DNA from: an uncultured Ruminococcus sp.
GTDB lineage: Bacteria > Bacillota > Clostridia > Oscillospirales > Ruminococcaceae
Assembly (NCBI GenBank): GCA_947627445.1
Contig: CANQWA010000002.1
Span: 62,001-126,000, forward strand
Length of the DNA: 64,000 bases
Direction of reading: 5' to 3'
Positions 54,704-61,377 of the stretch are shown here, in pieces (position 1 is the first letter of the stretch; every line of letters begins with the position of its first letter). Under the pieces are notes generated by a model that saw only the letters and a program-made list of their open reading frames with translations, ran no database searches and was not told the DNA's origin. The position numbers and the translations under genes were made by a program.

Positions 54704-56431
54704 TTATTGCTCTGTTGCTTCTTTCAGGATCTGTTCTACGGCTTCGATGATTGCATGGGACGAACATGTGGCACTGCTGACGGCATCGATGCCATCTGTC
54801 GACTGCTGCTCCAAAATTTGCGCAACAACGCCTTTTTGTCTGGATGTGCCGCTCGCAGCACGGTTGATATAAAAATCATTTTCTGCGTCATAGTTGGAAC
54901 CGTTTCCGCTGATATCCTGGATCTCTGTGATCATATCATCTGCGATCACAACAATCAGAGAAAGGGTATATGAGGCAAAATCCTCTGCATCGTCCGGGCT
55001 GCAAATGACTTCGATGGCATATGCACCGTCTTTGTATTTCCGGCTGGCAGTTGTGGTTACCGTTTCTGTTGTGGTGGTATGACTTTCCATGTTATTGGTT
55101 CCGGTCATTGTTCTGGTTCCCTCAGACTCAGAAGAAACAGTCGTTGTTGTCTTTTGCTGTGGTAATGTGGCAGGAACAACAGTAGTTGTTTCATTTTGCT
55201 GCTTTGCGGATTCCAAAGCCGCCTCTACTGCCCCTAAGATGCCCTCAGAGCTGAAAGTTGCGCCGGAAACAGCATCGATATTGGTATTCTGCTGTGCCAA
55301 TATCAGAGGAATCAGCGCTTCAGCACGCTGGAAAAATGATGCATCATCCGCTGTTTTAAGGATCTGGATATGTTCGATACAGCCATTTTTCAGCGTGACC
55401 GAAACGAAAGTCTCTCCTCTATAGCCTTCTGCTGAACCAGTGTATGTACCATCCGGATAAGGATGTTTTCCTGTTTCGGTGGTTTGTGATCTGGCAGTTG
55501 TTTTCTTGGCAGCAGCCTTGGTAACAGATGCAGCAGTGGTGCATTTTGGATGATGAACAGCAGCGTTTTTCAGTGCATCCCGGACTGCTTCAATGATGCC
55601 GGAGGAACTGTAAGTTGCGCCGGAAACAGCATCTACATTCGTGCTTTGTGCAGCAGGTATGGTTTTTAGAAGTGCAGAAGCCTGGTCAATATAAGGAGAA
55701 TCGTCACTGTTGGAGATCATGGTGATGCCGCTGATCTTTCCGGCCTGGACAGTAACTTTTACTGTGATCATACCGGCAAATCCCAACCCGCTTCCTGTAT
55801 AAACGCCGTCTTGATAAAGCGCAGGTTCGGTTACCGCAGAAACTATCGGTACTTCTATGTTGTCCTTTTGAGGCAGTGTAACCGGCTGCGGAAGCGCTTG
55901 ATCCGAGGAACTGTCTCCTTGTGCTTTTTTCAGTGCATCACGAACCGCTTCTATGAGCCCCGCAGAACTGAAAGTCGCACCAGAAATCACGTCTACATTT
56001 GTGCTTTGTACAGATACAATAGCTTTCAGTAATGCAGAGGCATGATTTAGATATGATGCATCATCAGAGGAATTGACAATAGAAATATCCGAGATCTTTC
56101 CGTTCTGAATCACTACCTGTACGGTCAGTGGACCGTTGAATCCGGTGCCTGTTCCAGTATATGTACCATCCGGATAGCCGGCATGTTCTGAAATCGTTTC
56201 TATCGTTGGTGCAGCTTTTGTTGTCATGGTCGGTCTGGTTGTTTCCTGCTTCTGTGGCAGAGTCGTGGTCTGCTGTGCTTCTGTCTTGTCTGTTTGTTTT
56301 ATGGTATCCACGATCCATACCGGTGCTTCATAGTTGCTGAGAGAAATTGCTATGCAGACTGCGGTCATCCATGCGGGTATTAGTCCGCAGCAAGGCAGAT
56401 ATTTCTGAAATCTCGTTCGTTTTTTTCTCAT
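54704..56431 (-). CDS. Extracytoplasmic protein with four FMN-binding domains
   Basis: A 575-residue protein with an N-terminal membrane helix (LIPAWMTAVCIAISL), then four FMN_bind domains separated by Thr/Lys-rich linkers. Flavinylation motifs are SGATFSS at about 150, SGATYSS at about 270 and SGATFSS at about 389. The fourth is changed to SSATCSS at about 552 and its domain is diverged, so it may not be flavinylated. Several covalent FMNs in one chain would make a flavin relay through the cell wall, similar in idea to multi-domain PplA-like proteins. The start at 56431 has AGGAGA upstream. First gene of the operon. Confidence 0.93.
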   Translation of the reverse strand: MRKKRTRFQKYLPCCGLIPAWMTAVCIAISLSNYEAPVWIVDTIKQTDKTEAQQTTTLPQKQETTRPTMTTKAAPTIETISEHAGYPDGTYTGTGTGFNGPLTVQVVIQNGKISDISIVNSSDDASYLNHASALLKAIVSVQSTNVDVISGATFSSAGLIEAVRDALKKAQGDSSSDQALPQPVTLPQKDNIEVPIVSAVTEPALYQDGVYTGSGLGFAGMITVKVTVQAGKISGITMISNSDDSPYIDQASALLKTIPAAQSTNVDAVSGATYSSSGIIEAVRDALKNAAVHHPKCTTAASVTKAAAKKTTARSQTTETGKHPYPDGTYTGSAEGYRGETFVSVTLKNGCIEHIQILKTADDASFFQRAEALIPLILAQQNTNIDAVSGATFSSEGILGAVEAALESAKQQNETTTVVPATLPQQKTTTTVSSESEGTRTMTGTNNMESHTTTTETVTTTASRKYKDGAYAIEVICSPDDAEDFASYTLSLIVVIADDMITEIQDISGNGSNYDAENDFYINRAASGTSRQKGVVAQILEQQSTDGIDAVSSATCSSHAIIEAVEQILKEATEQ

Positions 56432-56472
56432 GTCGGCTGTCTCCTGTATTCTTGGATGGTGCAATAGAATAA

Positions 56473-56521
56473 TTAGTTTAAGCTAACTCACAGGCAAAAA
56501 ATGTAGTTAGCATCCGCTAAC
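56473..56521. promoter_or_regulatory. Two palindromic operator-like sites in the leader of the flavin operon
   Basis: GTTAGCATCCGCTAAC (56506-56521) is a perfect 6-4-6 palindrome; TTAGTTTAAGCTAAC (56473-56487) is a near-palindrome. Both lie just downstream of the -10 box. The sequence recalls DtxR/IdeR-type iron operators (TTAGGTTAG-CTAACCTAA), which is inference. Confidence 0.7.
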
Positions 56522-56529
56522 CGTTGTAA

Positions 56530-56558
56530 AGTATACCATATCCGATCCCGGAAATCAA
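56530..56558 (-). promoter_or_regulatory. Promoter of the flavin electron-transfer operon
   Basis: Minus-strand TTGATT (56558-56553), 17-bp spacer, TATACT (56535-56530). Confidence 0.78.
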
Positions 56559-56649
56559 TGTTTGTTTTGTGGATTTTTTCTTAAAAAATATAGAGATGAA
56601 AGAAAGCCTTCATTCCATTTGTATGGAGGATGTCAGAAAAAATTTGATG

Positions 56650-56893
56650 TTTATGAGAAATACAATGGAAAATGCTTTGCAAATCCGCACGCTTATGCAT
56701 ATCCGTGCGGAAAGACATGCAGAGTTTCTATGAGAACAAATTCTAAATGTGTGCGATAAAAATGATGAAAAAAGCGGCTGACTTTGAAAAGCCAACCGCT
56801 GGATTTTTATGAGAAATACCGAATGTGGCGAAGCTTGGAAAAGCGTGAAATGTCGCCAAAAATCGGGGGAGGGTGTTTTTATCTCTTCGAGAA
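56650..56893. repeat. Direct repeat, left copy, including rpsI 3' end (att-like)
   Basis: 244 bp nearly identical to 59223-59463 (one 3-bp and one 1-bp length difference plus very few substitutions by eye). It contains, in order, an AGAATTTG-type repeat element, the rpsI terminator hairpin and the last 15 bp of rpsI (56879-56893) detached from the gene. Confidence 0.9.
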
Positions 56894-57004
56894 AGTGCAT
56901 TCTTGCAAATACGTTGTTTTGCGGCTGTTTTGTTAGTTATCCTGCTTGATTTGTGGCGACACAGGACTATTCTATTGTAGCAAAATTAACCGCCAACGTA
57001 TAGC
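56894..57004. other. Island edge without a gene
   Basis: AT-rich spacer between the left direct repeat and the GmrSD-like fragment. No promoter or gene recognised. Confidence 0.4.
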
Positions 57005-57628
57005 CTACTTCCAATTCCAAAGCAATATCTGTCTGTATAATTCTGCTCGTTCTGTAATAGAATCACGGGTATAGTCATCATACGAGTGTATATCAAGTCC
57101 GCAATTCTCTATAAATTTCAAAAATCCCGGACTATTAGCGTATTTCTTTTTACACAGTGACTGAGCCAGAATATTTTGGCTAAAATACTGCTCAACCTTG
57201 TCTATATACTTCATATCACCGTATGAAGCGTTAAAACTCTTTGGCAGCACAAGCAGATCTCCGATATTGTTTCTGTATGTGTTAAAATCAGATTCATTAG
57301 GGAATACTTCTCTGAACCATTCATAATGGTCAGTCCAGATATGCTCAACTTCGATATTATCATAATTCAACATATAATCGGGCTCTTTTGATTCTCTTGC
57401 AACAATTTCTGTAATAAGTGATAAAAGCATTCTTATTTTAGGTTTATTTATCATGTTAAGTGTAGGCGGAGTGCTGAGTTCAGGTATTTCAATTGGCTCA
57501 GTTGCGAAAATCTCTTTTATTTCCTCAATAGTCTTTTCTCTAAGCTGCTTGCAAAGCTTATAAATCTTATCCTCCATAGAGCTTTGAGATATACTTGTAT
57601 GTTTCCATTCATGCTGTGTCACTTTCAT
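57005..57628 (-). pseudogene. C-terminal fragment of a GmrSD-like (DUF262/DUF1524) HNH protein
   Basis: An open frame of 207 codons. The sequence matches the C-terminal part of DUF262/DUF1524 proteins: NIEVEHIWTDHYEWF (HNH-type His), YRNNIGDLLVLPKSFNASYGD, QNILAQSLC...YANSPGFLKF, and a terminal AELYRQILLWNW. Full-length relatives, which include GmrSD-type restriction enzymes against modified DNA, are about 550-600 residues; the N-terminal DUF262 part is missing. The first ATG overlaps the HTH gene by 20 bases and has no ribosome site. I read it as a truncated remnant, though a short coupled effector is possible. Confidence 0.7.
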
Positions 57629-57800
57629 CTGACAGGTTCAGGAATTTCTTGATCCTTGCAAGCTGATCTTCATTGGTTCTTTTCTCTTTGATCAGGTCTG
57701 ACACATAGGAAAGTGAAATTCCAAGTGCTTCTGCAAGGTCTGTTATTGTCATGTTTCTGTCAATTAGTGCCTTCTTGACCTTCTTTTCAAACTCTGACAT
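57609..57800 (-). CDS. XRE-type HTH regulator
   Basis: A 63-residue protein that is almost entirely a helix-turn-helix: MSEFEKKVKKALIDRNMTITDLAEALGISLSYVSDLI. This form is typical of small phage or mobile-element regulators. ATG at 57800 has GGAGA upstream; the open frame extends to 57860 without a start signal. It is divergent from the damaged S24-type repressor, with a long inverted repeat and a promoter between. Confidence 0.85.
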   Translation of the reverse strand: MSEFEKKVKKALIDRNMTITDLAEALGISLSYVSDLIKEKRTNEDQLARIKKFLNLSDESDTA

Positions 57801-57833
57801 CTGTCCAATCTCCTTTCTACACAATATTGTTAG

Positions 57834-57947
57834 AATAAATTCAGCGAAAAATCTTGACAAGTGCTGAACAAAGTTTTATAATATGAAATACCACCAACAT
57901 TTTCAGAACTTGTTCTGCAAAAACTTTTTGTTTTCGCTGAATTTATT
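57834..57947. repeat. 17-bp perfect inverted repeat flanking the island promoter
   Basis: AATAAATTCAGCGAAAA (57834-57850) and its exact complement (57931-57947) are 80 bp apart and enclose the promoter of the channel operon plus the palindrome AGAACTTGTTCT (57905-57916). Likely operators for looping or cooperative repressor binding. Confidence 0.75.
57854..57882 (+). promoter_or_regulatory. Promoter of the repressor-remnant/channel operon
   Basis: TTGACA (57854-57859), 17-bp spacer, TATAAT (57877-57882), about 105 bp before the first start codon. Confidence 0.85.
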
Positions 57948-57987
57948 ATGAATATCTTATTAGCAAATATTGAATTCGGGCAAAAGC

Positions 57988-58224
57988 ATGGAACTATTGG
58001 ACAGAATCGATGAACTATGCAAAGAAAAAGGGATCACAAGAAGAAAAATGGAAACAGAAGCAGGTTTGTCAACAGGAAGCACAAGCAGGTGCACGGCAAC
58101 AGCATTTACTTTGAAGTCCTTCAACCCAAACTATGAACCAATGTATTTCAGCAATCAGGGAATGTTGGACAAGCCTATGATCATCATTGGAAAAGTGATT
58201 GAATTAAGGGGAAAATTTTCATGA
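57988..58224 (+). pseudogene. Damaged S24/LexA-type repressor: HTH N-terminus joined to peptidase tail
   Basis: The 78-codon frame begins with an XRE HTH half (ELLDRIDELCKEKGITRRKMETEAGLSTGSTSR) and ends with the last strand region of an S24 peptidase (NPNYEPMYF...KPMIIIGKVIELRGKF). The rest of the HTH, the linker and most of the S24 domain are missing. Near 58088-58125 another frame reads HGNSIYFEVL, the expected S24 sequence just before NPNYEPM, so a one-base shift has also occurred. The stop overlaps the channel start (ATGA). Start ATG at 57988 has a weak ribosome site. It may now serve only as a coupling leader for the channel gene. Confidence 0.72.
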
Positions 58225-58994
58225 GGAAGAGAATATACAACATCATAGTCTGCATTCTGTGTGTTGTATCAGTTATGTTTGCTGCGCTTGATTTCAGCAA
58301 AGGTTTGACACCCCTTCAAACTTGGATTAACAACATAATTTATGGAATATTTGTTCTTGACTACATCATCAGACTTGCACTTGCTGATCAGAAAAAGAAA
58401 TTCTTCAAGGAAAATCTGTTTGACCTGATTGCAATAATTCCTTTCAATTCTGCATTCAGGATTTTCAGAATCTTGAAGTTTTCCAAGGTTTTGAGATTTG
58501 CAAAGTTTACCAAGCTGTTCAGAATTGGTTCTGTGTCTGCAAGATTTCTGACCAAGGTCAGAAGATTCCTGAATACTAATGGATTCAAATATGTCCTGAT
58601 CCTTTCAGGATCATCCATTCTTGCAGGAACATTTGCAATGATGTATTTTGAACAGATGAAATTCCAAGATGCTTTGTGGTGGCCTTTTGTGACTGCAACA
58701 ACAGTTGGGTATGGTGACTTGTCGCCTGCAACCAATGCAGGAAGAATTGTTGCTTCTTTGCTGATGCTTGTTGGAATTGGATTGATTGGATCACTGACTT
58801 CTTCAATCACATCTTTCTTTCTGCATTCAGTTGAAGAAAAGACTTTCAGTTCTGACAAGGTTGAAATGGTCTTGACCATGTATCAATCACTGACTGATGA
58901 AGAAAAAGAAGCAGTCAAGCAGGAACTGCAAGAATCGCTGAAAAGCCTTGAAAATCAAGGAAAAATTGAAAAAGGTTCTTGCAGTTCAAGGTAG
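58221..58994 (+). CDS. Voltage-gated-type potassium channel, six transmembrane helices
   Basis: A 257-residue ion channel. S1 (IYNIIVCILCVVSVMFAALDF), S2 (WINNIIYGIFVLDYIIRLAL), S3 (FDLIAIIPF), S4-like segment with regularly spaced basic residues (FRIFRILKFSKVLRFAKFTK), S5, a pore with the potassium selectivity filter TVGYGD, and S6. A C-terminal coiled helix (DEEKEAVKQELQESLKSLE) may tetramerise. It is intact although the upstream gene is not. Base composition is lower in GC than the flanks. Its presence in a mobile island next to repressor genes suggests a stress- or phage-linked role, but this is inference. Confidence 0.9.
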   Translation: MRKRIYNIIVCILCVVSVMFAALDFSKGLTPLQTWINNIIYGIFVLDYIIRLALADQKKKFFKENLFDLIAIIPFNSAFRIFRILKFSKVLRFAKFTKLFRIGSVSARFLTKVRRFLNTNGFKYVLILSGSSILAGTFAMMYFEQMKFQDALWWPFVTATTVGYGDLSPATNAGRIVASLLMLVGIGLIGSLTSSITSFFLHSVEEKTFSSDKVEMVLTMYQSLTDEEKEAVKQELQESLKSLENQGKIEKGSCSSR

Positions 58995-59108
58995 TTTCTA
59001 TATTTTGAATTTTTTCGAGGAAAAACTTGGAACAGAAGATTTTTTATTATAAAAAAATAAAAGAATATAGAAATAGATGCTTGACCAAAAACCGCAAATC
59101 TTATTGTA

Positions 59109-59159
59109 TCACATCCTTTGGGTTTTTGCACCCAAAATTCAGGAAGGATGTGATTTTTT
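59109..59159 (+). terminator. Terminator after the channel gene
   Basis: TCACATCCTT (59109-59118) pairs with AAGGATGTGA (59144-59153), followed by a T-run; an inner GGGT...ACCC dyad adds to it. It abuts the integrase remnant start. Confidence 0.82.
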
Positions 59160-59333
59160 ATGAAGTTACCAAACGGATTTGGAAGTGTTTACAAACTATC
59201 AGGAAACAGAAAGAATCTGATATTTATGAGAAATACAATGGAAAATGCTTTGCAAATCCGCACGCTTATGCATACTCCGCGCGGAAAGACATGCAGAGTT
59301 TCTATGAGAACAAATTCTAAATGTGTGCGATAA
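59160..59333 (+). pseudogene. Tyrosine integrase, N-terminal remnant
   Basis: The frame from ATG 59160 reads MKLPNGFGSVYKLSGNRK and then runs into unrelated repeat sequence. That start is characteristic of the N-terminal arm-binding region of clostridial tyrosine integrases of conjugative and mobilisable elements. Homology ends at about 59213, where the repeat element begins; the catalytic domain is gone. It points towards the rpsI end, the expected position of int next to an attachment site. Confidence 0.72.
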
Positions 59334-59463
59334 AAATGATGAAAAAAGCGGCTGACTTTGAAAAGCCAACCGCTGGATTTTTATGAGAAATACCGAATGT
59401 GGCGAAGCTTGGAAAAGCGTGAAATGTCGCCAAAAATCGGGGGTGTTTTTATCTCTTCGAGAA
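59223..59463. repeat. Direct repeat, right copy, including rpsI 3' end (att-like)
   Basis: 241 bp nearly identical to 56650-56893. It contains the repeat element (left end AGAATCTGATATTTATGAGA at about 59213), the rpsI terminator and the final 15 bp of the intact rpsI gene (59449-59463). Confidence 0.9.
59342..59374 (-). terminator. Terminator of the rplM-rpsI operon
   Basis: On the minus strand AGCGGTTGGCTTT pairs with AAAGTCAGCCGCT (with G-T pairs) and is followed by a T-run. The same hairpin exists in the left direct repeat. Confidence 0.82.
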
Positions 59464-59850
59464 CTGCGGCGCACGACGAGCAGCCTTTAATCCGTACTTC
59501 TTACGTTCCTTCATTCTCGGGTCACGAGTCAGGAAGCCAGCTTTCTTGAGAGCCGGACGCAGTTCCGGATCAAACACCAGAAGCGCACGGGAAATACCGT
59601 GACGAATTGCACCAGCCTGACCGGTAACACCGCCGCCGGTAACAGTGCAAACCACATCCAGCTTATCTACGTTGTCAGTCAGATGCAGCGGCTGACGAAC
59701 GATTAGCTTCAGCGTTTCCAGACCGAAGTAGTCGTCAATGCTTCTGCCGTTGATTGTGATGCTGCCATTACCCGGATACAGACGAACTCTTGCCACAGAG
59801 TGCTTCCGTCTGCCGGTACCATAGTAATATTTTACTTTCGATTCGTACAT
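59449..59850 (-). CDS. rpsI: Small ribosomal subunit protein uS9
   Basis: A 133-residue S9 protein: [21 protein letters not shown] at the start, [20 protein letters not shown], and the conserved basic tail ending QFSKR that reaches the decoding centre. The tail codons lie inside the right direct repeat. GGAAAGGAG precedes the ATG. It follows rplM by 19 bp. The 3' end appears to be the insertion target of the neighbouring island but the gene is intact. Confidence 0.97.
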   Translation of the reverse strand: MYESKVKYYYGTGRRKHSVARVRLYPGNGSITINGRSIDDYFGLETLKLIVRQPLHLTDNVDKLDVVCTVTGGGVTGQAGAIRHGISRALLVFDPELRPALKKAGFLTRDPRMKERKKYGLKAARRAPQFSKR

Positions 59851-59869
59851 CTTTTATCTGCTCCTTTCC

Positions 59870-60298
59870 TTAAAATTCCCAGGTTTCCGGCTTCTGAGCC
59901 GCCTGCTTGTGCTCTGCGCCCTTATAAGTGCGCAGACGCTTCAGCTGGTTTGCACCCTGTGTATTGTGCGGGAGCATGCCCTTAACAGCGATCATCATTG
60001 CTTCATCTGCTTTTTCTTGCATCATAACCTTATACTGTGTCTTTTTCAGACCGCCGATCCAGCCGGTGTGCCAGTAAAAATACTTCTGCTCCAGCTTGTT
60101 GCCGGTGAGAACCGCCTTGTCACAGTTGATGATGATGACGTGATCGCCGCAATCTACGTGCGGTACAAATGTCGGCTTGTGCTTGCCGCGCAGCAGATGT
60201 GCAGCCTTTGCTGCAACACGGCCCAGCGGCTTTCCGGCAGCGTCCAGTACATACCATTTACGGTCTACTTCGCCAGCCTTTGGCATAGTTGTTGCCAT
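59870..60298 (-). CDS. rplM: Large ribosomal subunit protein uL13
   Basis: A 142-residue L13 protein with RKWYVLDAAGKPLGRVAAKAAHLLRGK, DCGDHVIIINCDKAVLTG, GMLPHNTQGANQLKRLRTYKG and a short C-terminus. ATG at 60298 has GGAGG upstream; the frame to 60394 runs through leader. rplM-rpsI is a universal pair. Confidence 0.97.
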   Translation of the reverse strand: MATTMPKAGEVDRKWYVLDAAGKPLGRVAAKAAHLLRGKHKPTFVPHVDCGDHVIIINCDKAVLTGNKLEQKYFYWHTGWIGGLKKTQYKVMMQEKADEAMMIAVKGMLPHNTQGANQLKRLRTYKGAEHKQAAQKPETWEF

Positions 60299-60464
60299 AG
60301 TAAAATTCCTCCATATTTTCAATAATCTCGGTTCCGTCCGCCATGCGCCGGAACTCAGGCAGAGGGCAGCTGGGTCAGACTGCACTGCCGGCATTTCGCA
60401 AGATTACAACCGGTCTCTCTGACAGTACCAAATCATTATACCATAAACAAGAAGAATTTGTCAA
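60299..60464 (-). promoter_or_regulatory. rplM promoter and structured leader
   Basis: Minus-strand TTGACA (60464-60459), 18-bp spacer, TATAAT (60440-60435). The leader of about 130 nt holds GC-rich dyads (GAGTTCCGGCGC...GGACGGAACCGAG). Position and size fit the known L13 leader autoregulatory RNA of Firmicutes, but I could not align it to that family. Confidence 0.6.
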
Positions 60465-60557
60465 GCAAAAATTCGCTGAATTTTTTGGATTTTGAGAAGA
60501 TTTTCCCTGTGTAATTTGTGCATATTGCCATTTTGTCTGAATATGCTTTTCCTGCGC

Positions 60558-60586
60558 TTGCATTTTTGGGGAATTTGCGATATAAT
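60558..60586 (+). promoter_or_regulatory. Promoter of the 60681 gene
   Basis: TTGCAT (60558-60563), 17-bp spacer, TATAAT (60581-60586). Confidence 0.82.
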
Positions 60587-60616
60587 ATAAAAGTAGAATG
60601 GAATGATTTGACGTTC

Positions 60617-60660
60617 AGAACAAGTTCTGAAACCTGTTCACATAGAAGCGTTGTCAGGTT
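60617..60660. repeat. Palindrome AGAACAAGTTCT plus partial AGAACCTG-family end
   Basis: The palindrome at 60617-60628 is followed by CCTGTTCACATAGAAGC and CAGGTTTT. This is a collapsed member of the repeat family in the leader of the next gene. Confidence 0.6.
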
Positions 60661-60680
60661 TTGTATCTGGAAGGAATGAG

Positions 60681-60995
60681 ATGATGGCACGATTGGTTTT
60701 TCTTTCACGCCGCGCCTATGAGGCCGGAGAAATTCGTCTGGTGCTGCGGACGGAGGATATCTGCGATCAGAGGGATACCGGCTTTCAACTGCTTCGGGGG
60801 AATGAAACCGGTCTGGAACTGGCAAATCCCGGAAACAGCCTGCTGATCTCGGTGGAACGTGCGATAGAGCTGGAACCCCGACTGAAGCCTCTTCTGGAAA
60901 CGGAAACGCCGCCGGAACACGCAGCGTATGCTTACGATCGGCGGGCGGACGCATTTCTTCCTACAGAAATGCCGGAGGATATTCCTACCCAGTGA
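60681..60995 (+). CDS. DUF2185-like (immunity-protein-33-like) protein
   Basis: A 104-residue soluble acidic protein. The pattern LVFLSRRAYEAGEIRLVLRTEDICDQRDTGFQLLRGNETG, then a central N.LL.SVERAIELEPRLKPLLETETPP, resembles DUF2185 (DSGW.F..GDE...V....P.L..LL..P.G..), a family including toxin-immunity-type proteins. The resemblance is moderate and no toxin gene is nearby. ATG at 60681 has GGAAGG upstream. The last 11 bp overlap a convergent gene. Confidence 0.6.
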   Translation: MMARLVFLSRRAYEAGEIRLVLRTEDICDQRDTGFQLLRGNETGLELANPGNSLLISVERAIELEPRLKPLLETETPPEHAAYAYDRRADAFLPTEMPEDIPTQ

Positions 60996-61155
60996 TAACA
61001 TAACTGGGGTCGGCGTTTGCCAGGATCATGTAATATATCAGACATGCCAGCATGCATACAATAAAAAACAGAACCACAACTTTGAAACGAAAACGGATAA
61101 AGGGCTTTGGTTTGTGTATGTCATCTACCCGGCGCAGCTGCTTCTTTTTTGCCAT
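60985..61155 (-). CDS. Small single-helix membrane protein
   Basis: A 56-residue protein with a basic cytoplasmic N-terminus (AKKKQLRRVDDIHKPKPFIRFRFK) and one hydrophobic helix (VVVLFFIVCMLACLIYYMIL), with a short outside tail. ATG at 61155 has GGAAGG 8 bases upstream and its own promoter (61205-61233). Topology recalls SecE or septum-type small proteins, but no family was recognised. Confidence 0.68.
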   Translation of the reverse strand: MAKKKQLRRVDDIHKPKPFIRFRFKVVVLFFIVCMLACLIYYMILANADPSYVITG

Positions 61156-61204
61156 AGAGCAGACCTTCCTTTCTGTCATTGCTTTTTCGGATTGCATCAT
61201 ACTC

Positions 61205-61233
61205 ATTATACACGATTTTATGGAATTTGGCAA
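61205..61233 (-). promoter_or_regulatory. Promoter of the 61155 small membrane protein gene
   Basis: Minus-strand TTGCCA (61233-61228), 17-bp spacer, TATAAT (61210-61205). Confidence 0.8.
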
Positions 61234-61377
61234 GGGGTATTCTGAAACAGTTTGCTTGGGGTTTTGTTCTGGTTTTTGTTTGGTCTGAAATGTTTTCGGG
61301 TCGCCGCATGGATTTCATGCCGGGTTATCCACCTATCTTTCATTCCCTCATTACCGAAACAGAAAGGGGACATTTTC

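Noticed and set aside
56610..56900. 96-codon minus frame across the left direct repeat, mirrored at 59199-59474
   Set aside because: Exists only because the repeat is duplicated; it reads through the rpsI terminator and the repeat element and has no ribosome site.
57905..57916. AGAACTTGTTCT as a LexA/DinR box
   Set aside because: Firmicute LexA boxes are GAAC-N4-GTTC; here the spacing is N2, and the same palindrome appears at unrelated sites tied to a repeat family.
59027..59320. 97-codon plus frame ending in the right direct repeat
   Set aside because: It is out of frame with the integrase remnant and passes through a terminator hairpin.
61234..61377. Riboswitch or T-box before asnB
   Set aside because: No T-box motif, terminator/antiterminator pair or known aptamer core was found in the spacer.
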